DNA of 64,000 bases from Bifidobacterium sp. ESL0775. GTDB lineage: Bacteria; Actinomycetota; Actinomycetes; Actinomycetales; Bifidobacteriaceae. Below the pieces are notes generated by a model. The model searched no databases. It was given only the letters and a program-made list of their open reading frames with translations, and had not been told where the DNA came from. Shown here piece by piece: positions 49,661 to 59,020 of this stretch. The translations under genes were made by a program, and so were the position numbers. The DNA is taken from the NCBI RefSeq assembly GCF_029395475.1, contig NZ_CP113917.1, forward strand, positions 1,612,001 to 1,676,000, in the 5' to 3' direction. Position 1 is the first letter of the stretch; every line of letters begins with the position of its first letter.

Positions 49661-50770
49661 TCAGATTCCTGCATCCTTGGCGGTGATATAACCGGAATCC
49701 ACCAATTCCTGCTTCGCGTTCTCCTTGTCAACCGAAATAGGAGTCAGCAGCGTGGAAGGAACCTTCTTCTTGCCGTTATCGAAGGTGTCCTTGGCCTTCG
49801 GCTTCTTGCCGTCGACCAGGTCCTTGATGAGTTCTGCGGTGGTCTTCGCGAGCTTGCGGGTGTCCTTGTAGACCGTCATGGACTGCTTGCCTTGGAAGAT
49901 GGCTCGCACGTTGGCCTTTTCGGCGTCCTGACCAGTGATGACCGGATAGTAGTTCCAGCCGGCGCTTTCGACCGCGTTCACGGTTCCCAGCGCGATGGCG
50001 TCGTTCGGAGCCAGGACGGCATCCAGCTTCGTTCCATTGTTATAGAAGGAGTTGATGCGGTTCTCCATCTCGGCCTGGCCCTTTTGACGATCCCAGTTGT
50101 CAATGCCGATGGACTGATAATCGGCGGTTGACTTCGGGACCTTGCCCGACTTGGACTGAAGCACACCGGACTTGAAATAGGGCCCGAGCACAGACCATGC
50201 GCCCTCATAGTAATACTTCGCGTTGTTGTCGGTCGGGGAACCGGACATGAGCTCGACGTTGAACGGGCCCTTCTTGCCTTCCTTGAGACCGAGCTTCTTC
50301 TCGATGTACTCGCCCTGCAGCTTGCCGACCTCCGTCAGCGAGAACGTGGTGTAGTAATCGACGGCGTCGGTATTCATGATCAGGCGGTCATAGGCGATGA
50401 TCTTGGCACCGTTGGATGCGGCTTGTTCGGCCGCGGCACCGGTCGCCGTACCATCGATGGACGCGATGACGATGTATTTGGCACCTTGATTGGCCATGTT
50501 CTGAATCTGAGAGGACTGCAAATCGGTCTTGCCGTCAGCATACTGCAACGTCACTTTGTAGCCGTAGCTTTCCAGCTGCTTCTTCAGATTCGTGCCATCA
50601 ATCTGCCAGCGTTCCAGCTGCTGTTCCGGCATGGAGATACCAATGGTCACCGGACCGGAGCTTTTACCGCCATTCGCGCTGTCTCCCCCTCTTGCACCTC
50701 CGCAAGCCGCAAGAGGAACAATCATGGCGGCCGCAGCCGCCAGGGCAATGCCCTTTACCAGTTTCTTCAT
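49661..50770 (-). CDS. Sugar ABC transporter substrate-binding lipoprotein (ChvE/XylF type)
   Basis: Extracytoplasmic sugar receptor, 369 aa from ATG 50770 (AGGAAAGG upstream; an ATG six codons earlier contains that site). Signal MKKLVKGIALAAAAAMIVPL then lipobox LAAC. Type I periplasmic-binding fold: ITIGISMPEQQLERWQIDG, YIVIASIDGTATG, KIIAYDRLIM and DAVLAPNDAIALG. First gene of the transporter operon. Confidence 0.94.
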   Translation of the reverse strand: MKKLVKGIALAAAAAMIVPLAACGGARGGDSANGGKSSGPVTIGISMPEQQLERWQIDGTNLKKQLESYGYKVTLQYADGKTDLQSSQIQNMANQGAKYIVIASIDGTATGAAAEQAASNGAKIIAYDRLIMNTDAVDYYTTFSLTEVGKLQGEYIEKKLGLKEGKKGPFNVELMSGSPTDNNAKYYYEGAWSVLGPYFKSGVLQSKSGKVPKSTADYQSIGIDNWDRQKGQAEMENRINSFYNNGTKLDAVLAPNDAIALGTVNAVESAGWNYYPVITGQDAEKANVRAIFQGKQSMTVYKDTRKLAKTTAELIKDLVDGKKPKAKDTFDNGKKKVPSTLLTPISVDKENAKQELVDSGYITAKDAGI

Positions 50771-51071
50771 AAACTTCCCTTTCCTCATTAATTGGGATTT
50801 GAACTTCTTCTTTTACGCAAAGAGAGATGCGCCTTTGCGAAAAACCACTTTGTGTATCACAAATAAAAATACACCCTTGTAAACTCCGTCTAATTATCAC
50901 ACTCGCCGTACCGGGCGAAACAACTTCGGTTCACCACGTACGGTAAATAAATTTGACGAAGATAACCCTTTAAGCTTCTACAACGGCCATGGCGACAGCC
51001 AATGACCTAAAGCCATATCTGGGGAATCAGCCGCACAAACGGCGTGCGGCGATTCCCGGAAAAACCAGCGA
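50771..51071. other. 301-bp intergenic region between the binding-protein gene and xylA
   Basis: No gene. It contains the promoter region of the transporter operon with a palindrome at 50849-50863, then AT-rich DNA, and near 51020-51060 an imperfect hairpin (GGGGAATC..GATTCCC) close to the end of xylA that may be its terminator. Confidence 0.4.
50849..50863. promoter_or_regulatory. Palindrome upstream of the xylose transporter operon
   Basis: TTTGTGTATCACAAA: perfect 6-bp arms around TAT, 79-93 bp upstream of the binding-protein start. Candidate operator for a regulator other than the ROK protein, since it does not match the AT-rich motif at xylA and xylB. Confidence 0.4.
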
Positions 51072-52415
51072 TTACTCGCTCAGGGCCTCGATCATGTAGT
51101 TGTTGATCGTGGCCTTGACGCTCTCGAGATGATCAGAGTGCGTGGATGCAATCAGATCCTTCTGCGGGATGTCGATCGCATAGTCCTCGAGCGTTGCCAG
51201 CGTGGCGGTGCCGTCCTCGACGGTCTTGCCGATGCCGGAGTCGTAGGAGCTGTAGCGCTTGGCGACGAGATCCTCGATGTACTTGTCCTCGTGCATCTTG
51301 GCGGCGACCAACAGGCCTGCGGCGAAGGAATCCATGCCCGCGATGTGGGTGCGGAAGAGGTCTTCGGCCTCGAAGGAGCTGCGGCGCGGCTTGGCGTCGA
51401 AGTTCAGGCCGCCGTGAGGGCCGATCTGGCCTTCGGCGAGGACCTCCCACATCACCGCGGTGGTCTCGTAGAGGTCGGTCGGGAACTCGTCCATGTCCCA
51501 GCCGATGAGCTTGTCGCCCTGGTTGGCGTCGAGCGAGCCGAGCTCGCCGGCGTCGCGCGCGACGCGAATCTCATGCTGGTAGGTGTGGGTGGCGAGGTTG
51601 GCGTGGTTGCCTTCGAGGTTGAGCTTGAAGGTGCCCATCAGGTCGTACTTCTGCAGGAACGAGATGGCGGTGGAGGCGTCGAAGTCATACTGCAGGCTGC
51701 AGGGTTCCTTGGCCTTCGGCTCGATCAGGAACTGCGCGTTCATGCCGATTTCCTTGGCATAGTCCACGCACATGTGGAAGAACTCGGCCATGTGGTCCTT
51801 CTCACGGGCCATGTCGGTGTTCCAGAGGTTCTCGTAGCCTTCGCGGCCGCCCCAGAAGACGTAGTTCTCGCCGCCCAGGCGCTTGCCGATCTCCAGGCTG
51901 TGCTTCAACTGCGCGCCCGAATAGGCGAAGATGTCGGCGAACGGCGAAGTCGAGGCGCCGTCGACGAAGCGCGGGTTGGTGAAGAGCGACGAGGTGTTCC
52001 ACAGGAGCTTGACGCCCGTGGACTTCATGTTCTCCTCGATCTTGTCAACCACCTTGTCGAGGTTGGCGTTGGTCTCGCGCAGAGTGTCGCCTTCCGGCGC
52101 CAGGTCGCGATCATGGAAGCAGAAGTAATGGACGCCGAGCTTCTGGAACAGCTCGAAGGCGTAATCAACCTTGGCCAACGACTGGTCCATCGGATCAGTG
52201 TACTTATAATACGGACGATGCGCGGTGCCGTCACCGAACGGATCGACGAGTTGCTGGTCGAAGGTGTGCCACCAAGCCACGGCGAAGCGCAGCCAGTCCT
52301 TCATCGGCTTGCCCGCGACCACACGGTCGGCGTCATAATAATGGAAACCAAGCTCTTCCTTGACTCCCTTGTCATGCCCGACATATTGAATCTTGTCAAC
52401 GTCCCACAGCCCCAT
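51072..52415 (-). CDS. xylA: Xylose isomerase
   Basis: Converts D-xylose to D-xylulose; class II, 447 aa from ATG 52415 with AAAGGAG seven bases upstream. Active-site and metal motifs: [12 protein letters not shown] (catalytic His/Asp), [37 protein letters not shown] and [11 protein letters not shown]. It provides the substrate for xylB; together with the transporter and ROK regulator it completes the xylose module. Confidence 0.97.
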   Translation of the reverse strand: MGLWDVDKIQYVGHDKGVKEELGFHYYDADRVVAGKPMKDWLRFAVAWWHTFDQQLVDPFGDGTAHRPYYKYTDPMDQSLAKVDYAFELFQKLGVHYFCFHDRDLAPEGDTLRETNANLDKVVDKIEENMKSTGVKLLWNTSSLFTNPRFVDGASTSPFADIFAYSGAQLKHSLEIGKRLGGENYVFWGGREGYENLWNTDMAREKDHMAEFFHMCVDYAKEIGMNAQFLIEPKAKEPCSLQYDFDASTAISFLQKYDLMGTFKLNLEGNHANLATHTYQHEIRVARDAGELGSLDANQGDKLIGWDMDEFPTDLYETTAVMWEVLAEGQIGPHGGLNFDAKPRRSSFEAEDLFRTHIAGMDSFAAGLLVAAKMHEDKYIEDLVAKRYSSYDSGIGKTVEDGTATLATLEDYAIDIPQKDLIASTHSDHLESVKATINNYMIEALSE

Positions 52416-52472
52416 AAGTTGCTCCTTTGCTGTTATATTGCTTTGGCGAGTCATTGATTCACCATCCCCTAC

Positions 52473-52502
52473 ATAGTACATCCACTTACCTAAGTATGTC
52501 AA
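52473..52502 (-). promoter_or_regulatory. xylA promoter
   Basis: Minus-strand -35 TTGACA (52502-52497), 18-bp spacer, -10 TACTAT (52478-52473), 58 bp upstream of the xylA ATG. The upstream edge overlaps the AT-rich motif shared with the xylB region. Confidence 0.6.
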
Positions 52503-52515
52503 ATGAATTAATTAT
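52495..52515. promoter_or_regulatory. Candidate ROK (XylR) operator at the xylA promoter
   Basis: Minus-strand ATAATTAATTCATTTGAC overlaps the -35 box and matches the site at 44429-44449. Its position over -35 fits repression. Confidence 0.45.
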
Positions 52516-52605
52516 ATAGCCCGCGAGGGGTTCTTATTTATGGGTTTTCGATACCTTTGTGTCGTTTTTGATAAGCGGGTTTCATCGACAACCGCTTACA
52601 GATAT

Positions 52606-52650
52606 GGCAAGAGGCCGGTTCCGAAATGATTCCGGAACCGGCCTCTTGCC
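52606..52650. terminator. Terminator downstream of the aldehyde dehydrogenase gene
   Basis: An 18-bp perfect inverted repeat (GGCAAGAGGCCGGTTCCG at 52606-52623 with its complement at 52633-52650) with a 9-nt loop, 66 bp past the stop. There is little T after it. Confidence 0.65.
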
Positions 52651-52715
52651 AGCGATCAAATGAACAGAGCGGCCTTTTGCTTTACCAAGCGGACGGCTGC
52701 TTTACTTGCCAGACC

Positions 52716-54137
52716 TCACAGCTCCTGGGCGGCGTAGAGGGCGCCGGGGGCGTTGGACTTGTCGAAGTGGTCGGCGGTGACCAGGAGCTTGTCGTTGGTG
52801 AACGCCATCTGGCCCAGACGCGACATCTCGCGGCCGTAGCCGGAGAGCTTCACGCCGCCGAACGGGATGTCAGGCAGCGAGGCGAGCGGGGTGTTGACGA
52901 ACATCATGCCGGTGTAGACCTTCGCAGCCACCTCGGCACCGTGGTTCTTGTCGCCGCAGAAGAGCATGCCACCCAAGCCGTACGGGTTGTCGTTGGCGAG
53001 CGCCACGGCCTCCTCTTCGCTGTGGACCTTGTAGACCGCGGCCACAGGTCCGAACATCTCGGTCTTGTAGCCGGGGTTGTCGGGGGTGATGTCGGTCAGG
53101 ATCGTCGGACGGAAGAACTGGCCGTCGGAGTCGATCTCCGGGAAGCGGTAGGCGACCTTCGCGCCTGCGGCGACCGTGGCATCGTACGTGCCCTGCAGCT
53201 TCTCCTTGGCGCGCTTCGAGTTCATCGGGGCGATGGTGGTCGAGGGGTCCATCGGGTCGCCCGGGGTGACACGCGAGAAGGCGTCGATCAGGCCGTCGAG
53301 GAATTCGTCGTAGACGTTGTCCATGACGATGAAGCGCTTGGCCGAGGTGCAGACCTGGCCGGCGTTGTAGAGGCGGACGCGCCAGGCGACGTCGTTGACG
53401 GACTTCATGTCCGCGTCGCCCAGGACGATGAACGGATCCATGCCGCCAAGCTCCATCGTGCTCTTCTTCAGGGCCTTGCCCGCGGCACCCGCGACGGCGA
53501 CGCCGCCACGCTCGGAGCCGGTCAGGGCCACGCCCTGCACGCGCGGATCCTCGATGGCCTCGGTGACCTGATCGTAGGTCAGGAAGAGGTTCGTGAGCGC
53601 GCCCTTGGGGGCTCCGGCCTCCTCGACGATCTCGCAGAAACGCTTGGCCGAGGTCGGGGTGTTGGCCGCGTGCTTCAGGATCATGGTGTTGCCGAGCATG
53701 TAGTTCGGCGCGAAGACGCGCATGATCTGGTAGTACGGGAAGTTCCACGGCTCGACCATGACGACCACGCCGACGGACTGGTGCAGCACCTGGGCGTCAC
53801 CGGCGACGATGCTGTCGAGCTTGTCGGGCTTCAGCAGTTCCTCGCTGTGGTCGGCGAACCAGTCGGCGATGATCGCGCACAGCTCCACCTCGCCCGCGGA
53901 CTCGCCAATCAGCTTGCCCATGTCGACCGTGCAGATCTTGGCAAGCTCATCGGCATGCTCGCGGAACTTCGCGGCGACGTTGTGCAGGATCTTGGCACGT
54001 TCGGCAATAGGCTGGCTTTGCGTCTCGTGATAGGTCTTGTCCGCCAGGTCGATGGCGCTCTTGAGCTCCGCGTCGGTGGCGAACGGATATTCCTTTACCA
54101 ATTCGTTGGTATAAGGGTTGACGGTTTGATAAACCAT
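52716..54137 (-). CDS. NAD(P)-dependent succinate-semialdehyde/aldehyde dehydrogenase
   Basis: Oxidises an aldehyde to the acid, 473 aa from ATG 54137 with a near-perfect AAGGAGG site. The catalytic Glu is in TMELGGMDPFIVLGD and the catalytic Cys in NAGQVCTSAKRF; the coenzyme motif VMVEPWNFPYYQIMR is present. GQVCTS is typical of the SSADH (GabD/Sad) group. Transcribed alone. Natural substrate is not known from context. Confidence 0.92.
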   Translation of the reverse strand: MVYQTVNPYTNELVKEYPFATDAELKSAIDLADKTYHETQSQPIAERAKILHNVAAKFREHADELAKICTVDMGKLIGESAGEVELCAIIADWFADHSEELLKPDKLDSIVAGDAQVLHQSVGVVVMVEPWNFPYYQIMRVFAPNYMLGNTMILKHAANTPTSAKRFCEIVEEAGAPKGALTNLFLTYDQVTEAIEDPRVQGVALTGSERGGVAVAGAAGKALKKSTMELGGMDPFIVLGDADMKSVNDVAWRVRLYNAGQVCTSAKRFIVMDNVYDEFLDGLIDAFSRVTPGDPMDPSTTIAPMNSKRAKEKLQGTYDATVAAGAKVAYRFPEIDSDGQFFRPTILTDITPDNPGYKTEMFGPVAAVYKVHSEEEAVALANDNPYGLGGMLFCGDKNHGAEVAAKVYTGMMFVNTPLASLPDIPFGGVKLSGYGREMSRLGQMAFTNDKLLVTADHFDKSNAPGALYAAQEL

Positions 54138-54271
54138 AACTACCTCCTTGTAGGTATAATCAATCATACCCGATATTTTCGACGATGCGAAATGCTCCTA
54201 CAGGGAAAATCCAAATGTGAGCAATCAGACACGGAAAATCCCGTTTATCTGGTTCCAACCTCAAAAAACAG

Positions 54272-54307
54272 GCTGCTGGCCCGCATCACAAGACACGGGC
54301 CGGCAGC
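54272..54307 (-). terminator. Rho-independent terminator of the 54358 oxidoreductase gene
   Basis: GCTGCTGGCCCG (54272-54283) pairs with CGGGCCGGCAGC (54296-54307) with one wobble; on the minus strand the stem is followed by CTGTTTTTTG, a classical U run. Confidence 0.85.
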
Positions 54308-54357
54308 AAGAATTCAAATCCCACGGAAGCGGCTAAAACAAAGCCGCCTTTTGGCTT

Positions 54358-54996
54358 TTACCAGTTCACGTGGTCGATCTCCTCGTCGACGGGCTGGTGG
54401 CGCACGCCGGAAAGCATCAGCGCGCCAAGCTCGCTGGCGGCGCGACGCTCGCGGTTCTCGAGCTCCGGTGTGTCGAAATCCTCCTTGGTGGCCATCAGGC
54501 TGGTCGCCGTCGGAACGGCGCGGAAGAACGCGAACAGGCCGCGCATGACGACGTCAGGCACCAGCGCATGGCGGTTGGAGCCGCCGGTCGCCGCCAGGAT
54601 CATCGGCATGTTGGTGATCGCGTCGCGCGGGACCAAATCCCAGAACTCCTTGAACAGGCCGGAATAGGAGGCCTTGTAGATGGGAGTCGCCGCTATGAGG
54701 CCATCGGCGGCGCGGACCGCGGAGATGGCCGAGGACAAACGGTTGCCGGATTCGGCGGTGACGGAGGCCTTGGCGATCTCGCCGGCCAGGTCGCGCAGGC
54801 TGATCATCTCGACCACGACCTGCTTGCCTTGCGCCTCAAGGTAGGCCTCAGCCTTCTTGGCGACCTCGTTGGCCAGCCTGCGTGTGCTGGATGGCTCCGA
54901 GATGCCGGCGTTGACCACCGTTAGGCGGTACTGCTTCACTTCGGTTTCCGCCTTGGCGGCCAGCGCTACGATATCCGTTGTCTCTTCAAGATCCAC
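54358..54996 (-). CDS. NAD(P)H-dependent FMN reductase (CE1759-like)
   Basis: Flavodoxin-fold oxidoreductase, 212 aa from GTG 54996, chosen because AAGGAGG lies just upstream; a longer frame adds a basic non-conserved segment. The flavin loop is TVVNAGISEPSSTRRLANEV and the second flavin site ATPIYKASYSGLFKEFWDLVP. The C-terminal part (ATGGSNRHALVPDVVMRGLFAFF) matches the CE1759-type family. One of three flavodoxin-fold genes in this region. Confidence 0.88.
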   Translation of the reverse strand: MDLEETTDIVALAAKAETEVKQYRLTVVNAGISEPSSTRRLANEVAKKAEAYLEAQGKQVVVEMISLRDLAGEIAKASVTAESGNRLSSAISAVRAADGLIAATPIYKASYSGLFKEFWDLVPRDAITNMPMILAATGGSNRHALVPDVVMRGLFAFFRAVPTATSLMATKEDFDTPELENRERRAASELGALMLSGVRHQPVDEEIDHVNW

Positions 54997-55303
54997 AGTG
55001 TTCCTCCTTGCAAATCGCGACTTTGTTTTCCTGTGCTTGCCAAAAGCCCCGGCGGACATGCCACCGAAGCGTTTTCCCATAATCCAAGCACGTCTTAACC
55101 CTTAGCAAAGGTACCACTTTCACTCGTCCGACGCGAGGCGAAAACATCATGCGCCGCTAGGAAAAACAGTGATTGTGTTCACATTGCATTTTGTAATGCA
55201 ATGTGCTTGTTTGTGGGACATCAACGTTTTAATGAAACATGTTCACGTCCGGGCGGAAAGCATTCGACCGGACGCGGCCGTTGATCTCGGCAAGGCACTC
55301 CCC
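54997..55303. other. 307-bp intergenic region between two flavoprotein genes
   Basis: No gene. It contains a strong palindrome at 55181-55204 and otherwise ordinary sequence. Confidence 0.5.
55181..55204. promoter_or_regulatory. Palindromic candidate operator
   Basis: ACATTGCATT and AATGCAATGT are perfect 10-bp arms around TTGT, upstream of the 54358-54996 gene. Related pieces (GCATTGCAATA, TATGCAATAT) occur near 55955-56000, upstream of the next flavoprotein gene, as expected for one regulator of both. Confidence 0.4.
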
Positions 55304-55840
55304 TTACTTGTTGGCCTCAACATGCTTGGCGAAGGCCTCGGCGAAACCGCGCAGGAAATCCTCGGAGCCCTCAACGACCAAGCCGCGCTCATCCAGACCA
55401 GATGCGGCGTTGAAGTAGACCTCGGGCTGGCCCATGAGCTTCATGTCGAGGAAGAGGGCCACGTTGCGCAGGGCCTGCTGGGCCTGGGTGGCGCCGAGCG
55501 CACCCATGGAGGCGCCGACGATGGCGGCGGGCTTGCCGGCGAACGAGCTCTGCCCCCACGGACGCGAGGCCCAGTCGATGGCGTTCTTGATGACGCCGGA
55601 GAAGCTGCGGTTGTATTCGGGGGTGACGAAGAGCACGCCGTCGGCGGCCTCGACCTGCTGCTTCATCTCGACCACCTTGGCGGGCATGTCGACGTCAAGG
55701 TCCTGGTTGTAAAGCGGCAGGTCCATGTCGATGTAGTCGAATTCGACGCCCTCTGGAGAGAGGCGCTCGATGTTCTTGGCGAGGCTCTTGTTGAAGGACT
55801 CCTTGCGCAGCGATCCGACGAAAACGGCGATCTTGGTCAT
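55304..55840 (-). CDS. NADPH-dependent FMN reductase/quinone reductase
   Basis: Flavodoxin-fold enzyme, 178 aa from ATG 55840 (AAGGAG upstream). FMN-binding VGSLRKESFNKSLAKNIE, the aspartate-rich YIDMDLPLYNQD, and VTPEYNRSFSGVIKNAIDWASRP are the signature of the FMN_red family (YieF/ChrR-like). Likely reduces quinones, azo or nitro compounds. Probably co-regulated with its neighbour through TGCAAT-type palindromes. Confidence 0.92.
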   Translation of the reverse strand: MTKIAVFVGSLRKESFNKSLAKNIERLSPEGVEFDYIDMDLPLYNQDLDVDMPAKVVEMKQQVEAADGVLFVTPEYNRSFSGVIKNAIDWASRPWGQSSFAGKPAAIVGASMGALGATQAQQALRNVALFLDMKLMGQPEVYFNAASGLDERGLVVEGSEDFLRGFAEAFAKHVEANK

Positions 55841-56106
55841 GATATGCTCCTTGAATTTCTTGTGGTTTCGTTTATGAAACGTCTGCACGCTGGGTGCGAA
55901 ACGCCTCGTTTCACTTGTCTCAAGCCACAGCCACCCGTTGTGGCGCTGCCATATCGCATTGCAATACGAAAGCTTGTAAAAGCTATACTATGCAATATCG
56001 GCCGTACTGTCATATTCCGCCGCGAGATAAGCGGGAATAAATTGACGTACGCGAAAGTGTCTAATTATCTTGAGTCGCCAGCGATGTTCGATATCCCCAA
56101 AACGCT

Positions 56107-57288
56107 GTGACCACAAGGGCTTCCGTGTATTCAATGCCGAATCCTACACTTGAAGAACCAATAACCGTCATCCCGAAGCGAGCGCCATTGAACCCCACTT
56201 TCCACGTCATCAGCCCACTTTCCTGGGTGCAAGACGCCTTCGCGGAGTATTTCGACAAAGCTCACATGACAGATAGCTCACATTCGGACGTAAGATTTGA
56301 TGACGCTCGCCCTGCAAGCGAAACGCCTGGTTGGAATCTTGCGTGCGATTACGGGTTTGAACCGACGCAGGACATCGCCGACAACGACGCCGTGTGGATC
56401 GCACCCGACCTGCTTATCGCCCTCAACGCCTGGCGAAAACGGCATGATTTAGCGCCACTGTTGTTCGAGGCGCCGCCGGCTGATTGGCTGAGCTCGTTGC
56501 CGATCGGTTTGACCGGGCGGAAGGCTGTCAGCGCAACGGTTTCACACATCAGAAGCTGGACCGCATTCCCGGAGGGGTTGGGCGAGCGCCCATGGTCGCA
56601 GCTCGGCAATGGCCGGGTGCCGGAATTCAGAGCCGCGCGGCGTACCCTGGCCGAACTGCAAGGCGACTTGCGCGACGCCCCGGACGACTCCCTGATTTCC
56701 GTCAACGCGCATATTCCGGCGATTGCCGAGGAATGGTGCGTCATCATCCGCGATGGGGTCGCCGCGGCCTCATGCGGGTATTGCGTTCATCCCTCTTTAA
56801 ACCCTGAAAGCCACGACATCCTCACGGTGTTTGACGGGGCACGGTTCCATGAGACGTACCGAGCGATCGCCGAGGCCAAAGCGAGCGCCGCGGCGCAATC
56901 CAGCCATCTTGGCAACGCCAGTATCATCGTGGGCTTTCAGGACACGGAAGCTTGGCGAACCCCTGACAAACGTAATACACCTACGATAACGGAAAGAGTC
57001 TCAGACCTTTCGCTTTTTCGCACTTCTTCGCCCTCTCCCGCCGCTTTTATCCTTGAAGTTGACCCCGTCTGGTGCACCACGCCATACCCGTTCCGAACGG
57101 TTGAGGAAAACCGCTCTTTCCTTGAGACCATAGCGGACTCACGGGTGCGGCAACGCGATGACGGCTTGTTTGAAACCTCACACGGCCCCACGCGAACCGT
57201 TCCGGCCGATAACGTCTACGAGCCCGACCCGTGGATGATCCGCCATCATATCCACCGTTACGATGGCGTTGAGAAACCGGCGCTATGA
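56107..57288 (+). CDS. Hypothetical protein, possibly distant ATP-grasp
   Basis: 393 aa from GTG 56107; no signal peptide or membrane span. The C-terminal half has EEWCVIIRDGVAAASCGYCV and PAAFILEVDPVWCTTPYPF, which recall the last strands of the ATP-grasp domain (DUF4343-like), where such residues bind Mg-ATP; this is only a weak resemblance. The order N-terminal unknown, C-terminal ATP-grasp-like would fit a ligase. Transcribed just upstream of the CapA-like gene in the same direction (82-bp gap). Confidence 0.65.
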   Translation: MTTRASVYSMPNPTLEEPITVIPKRAPLNPTFHVISPLSWVQDAFAEYFDKAHMTDSSHSDVRFDDARPASETPGWNLACDYGFEPTQDIADNDAVWIAPDLLIALNAWRKRHDLAPLLFEAPPADWLSSLPIGLTGRKAVSATVSHIRSWTAFPEGLGERPWSQLGNGRVPEFRAARRTLAELQGDLRDAPDDSLISVNAHIPAIAEEWCVIIRDGVAAASCGYCVHPSLNPESHDILTVFDGARFHETYRAIAEAKASAAAQSSHLGNASIIVGFQDTEAWRTPDKRNTPTITERVSDLSLFRTSSPSPAAFILEVDPVWCTTPYPFRTVEENRSFLETIADSRVRQRDDGLFETSHGPTRTVPADNVYEPDPWMIRHHIHRYDGVEKPAL

Positions 57289-57369
57289 CACGACAAGGCG
57301 ATATGTGCACTTAAACGGGTATTCTTGAACGGAGAGAGTGAAAAGCAGTACCCCGCGAAAGAGAAAACG

Positions 57370-58731
57370 ATGAAGTCCAGATCTCAGCAAAACCCACGCC
57401 ATGCGGTCCAATCCTCACGCGAAGGTCCGGCATCCGGCATATCGGCGCCGTTGCGGCTTATCGGGGCGGGCGTCATCGTGCTGGCCGTGATCGCCGCGGT
57501 CGCGGCGGCGCTCTACTTCGGCATGCGGCACCAAACCTCCAGCGCGCCAGCCGGCAAAACGGCCGAAACCAATGTCACGATGAACAAGAAAAACACGCCC
57601 AAGCCGGTAGTGGTGCATCACGGCAACTCCCCCGACTGCCCGGATGACGATTGCATCGCCTTGTTCGTCAACGGCGACCTGCTCTTCCACCCGCATCTTT
57701 GGCAGCATTTCCAGAACAATCCGAACGCGACCGACGGCACCGCCTTCAATTTCGACCCGCTGTTCGAAAACATGAAACCGTATATTCAAGCCTCCGACAT
57801 CGCCGTGTGCGAGTTTGAGACGCCGATCGCCCAGCGCGGCGGCCCCTACGCCGGGTACCCGGTTTTCAACATCCCGCCGGAGGTCGTCGACGCCGCCCAG
57901 CATGTCGGCTACAACGCCTGCACCCATGGAACGAACCATTCCTGGGATCAGGGTGCGGCCGGCATCAACCGGCTCTGGGACGAGCTCGACAAGGCCGGCA
58001 TCCAGCAGACCGGCTCGTACAAAACCGAAGCGGACTCCGTCAAACCGCTCGTCATCGACTCCCCGACCGGCGGCGGCAAGCTGGGGCTTGTCACCGGCAC
58101 CGTCTCGCTCAACGGCGAGGTGCCCGACGCAGATTGGCGCGTCGACCGGCTACGCGAATCCGGCGACCCGCAGCACGAAGCCGACATCCAGAAAGCGGTG
58201 GCGAAGGCCAAGGCGGCACGCAAGCAGGGCGCGGACGTGGTGGCGATGGCGATCCATTCGCTGCAGGAATACCTCACGAAAGCCGATTCGTGGCAGGTCT
58301 CGGAGGCGCACGAACTCGCGGACACCGGCGCCTTCGACGTCATCTACGGAGCCGGCTGCCACTGCGCGCAACCAATCGAGAAATATAACAATACGTGGAT
58401 CATCTACGGGCTGGGCAACGCCGTGACCGTCACGACCACCATCCCCGGCCACGAGGTCAACAACCAGGGCGTGAGCGCTCGCATCCAGTTCGCCGGCAAG
58501 CGCGGCAAGCCCGGTTCGTGGCGGGTCAACCGCATCGACTGGGTGCCCACCGCCAACGAAAGGCAGGGCGAGTACCGATGGTGTCCAATCGCCAGTGACC
58601 ACCCCAACGGCGTCTGTTGGAACCCGACCACCGATGCGCAGCAGGAGCAACGCATCCACGACATCATCTACTCGATGGGCGCCGACAACAATGTCGTGCG
58701 CGAATGGCGACTGACCGACGAACGTAAGTAA
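57370..58731 (+). CDS. CapA-family (poly-gamma-glutamate synthesis-like) membrane-anchored protein
   Basis: 453 aa from ATG 57370. A basic N-terminus, one span (LRLIGAGVIVLAVIAAVAAALYF) and an extracellular calcineurin-like PGA_cap domain: LFVNGDLLFHPHLW, SDIAVCEFETPI, ACTHGTNHSWDQGAAGI, VVAMAIHSLQEY and GAGCHCAQPIEKYNNTWIIYGLGN. In most CapA proteins the last block reads G.HPHV.QP; here it is GCHCAQP, so one expected His is replaced by Cys. Role in an envelope polymer is inferred from the family only. Confidence 0.88.
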   Translation: MKSRSQQNPRHAVQSSREGPASGISAPLRLIGAGVIVLAVIAAVAAALYFGMRHQTSSAPAGKTAETNVTMNKKNTPKPVVVHHGNSPDCPDDDCIALFVNGDLLFHPHLWQHFQNNPNATDGTAFNFDPLFENMKPYIQASDIAVCEFETPIAQRGGPYAGYPVFNIPPEVVDAAQHVGYNACTHGTNHSWDQGAAGINRLWDELDKAGIQQTGSYKTEADSVKPLVIDSPTGGGKLGLVTGTVSLNGEVPDADWRVDRLRESGDPQHEADIQKAVAKAKAARKQGADVVAMAIHSLQEYLTKADSWQVSEAHELADTGAFDVIYGAGCHCAQPIEKYNNTWIIYGLGNAVTVTTTIPGHEVNNQGVSARIQFAGKRGKPGSWRVNRIDWVPTANERQGEYRWCPIASDHPNGVCWNPTTDAQQEQRIHDIIYSMGADNNVVREWRLTDERK

Positions 58732-58750
58732 CTAGAGTCCGTCAAAACAC

Positions 58751-58798
58751 AAGTAAAGCCGTTACACACAGCAAACGACGTGTGTAACGGCTTTACTT
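58751..58798. terminator. Terminator after the CapA-like gene
   Basis: A 19-bp perfect inverted repeat (58751-58769 with 58780-58798, AAGTAAAGCCGTTACACAC) with a 10-nt loop, 20 bp after the stop. Confidence 0.85.
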
Positions 58799-58950
58799 AT
58801 TCGATTTCTAATTTCTCCCCAGATTTATCGTCAAGTCACATAACCGAATCAAAAACCGAAAGCACCTGGATAAGACACCGCTTTCGCGAAGTCGTATAAG
58901 CCCAAATCCATAGACCTTGCAAAATACCCAAGAGACATGCATATCAATAG

Positions 58951-58987
58951 GGGTTGTAGAAAGTCGTGTTTGAACTTTCTGCAACCC
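58951..58987. terminator. Terminator downstream of the 59021 oxidoreductase gene
   Basis: GGGTTGTAGAAAGT (58951-58964) pairs with ACTTTCTGCAACCC (58974-58987) with one wobble, 33 bp beyond the stop of the minus-strand gene. Confidence 0.7.
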
Positions 58988-59020
58988 TTACTTTCAACAG
59001 ATCGACAACGTCTCAAACCC

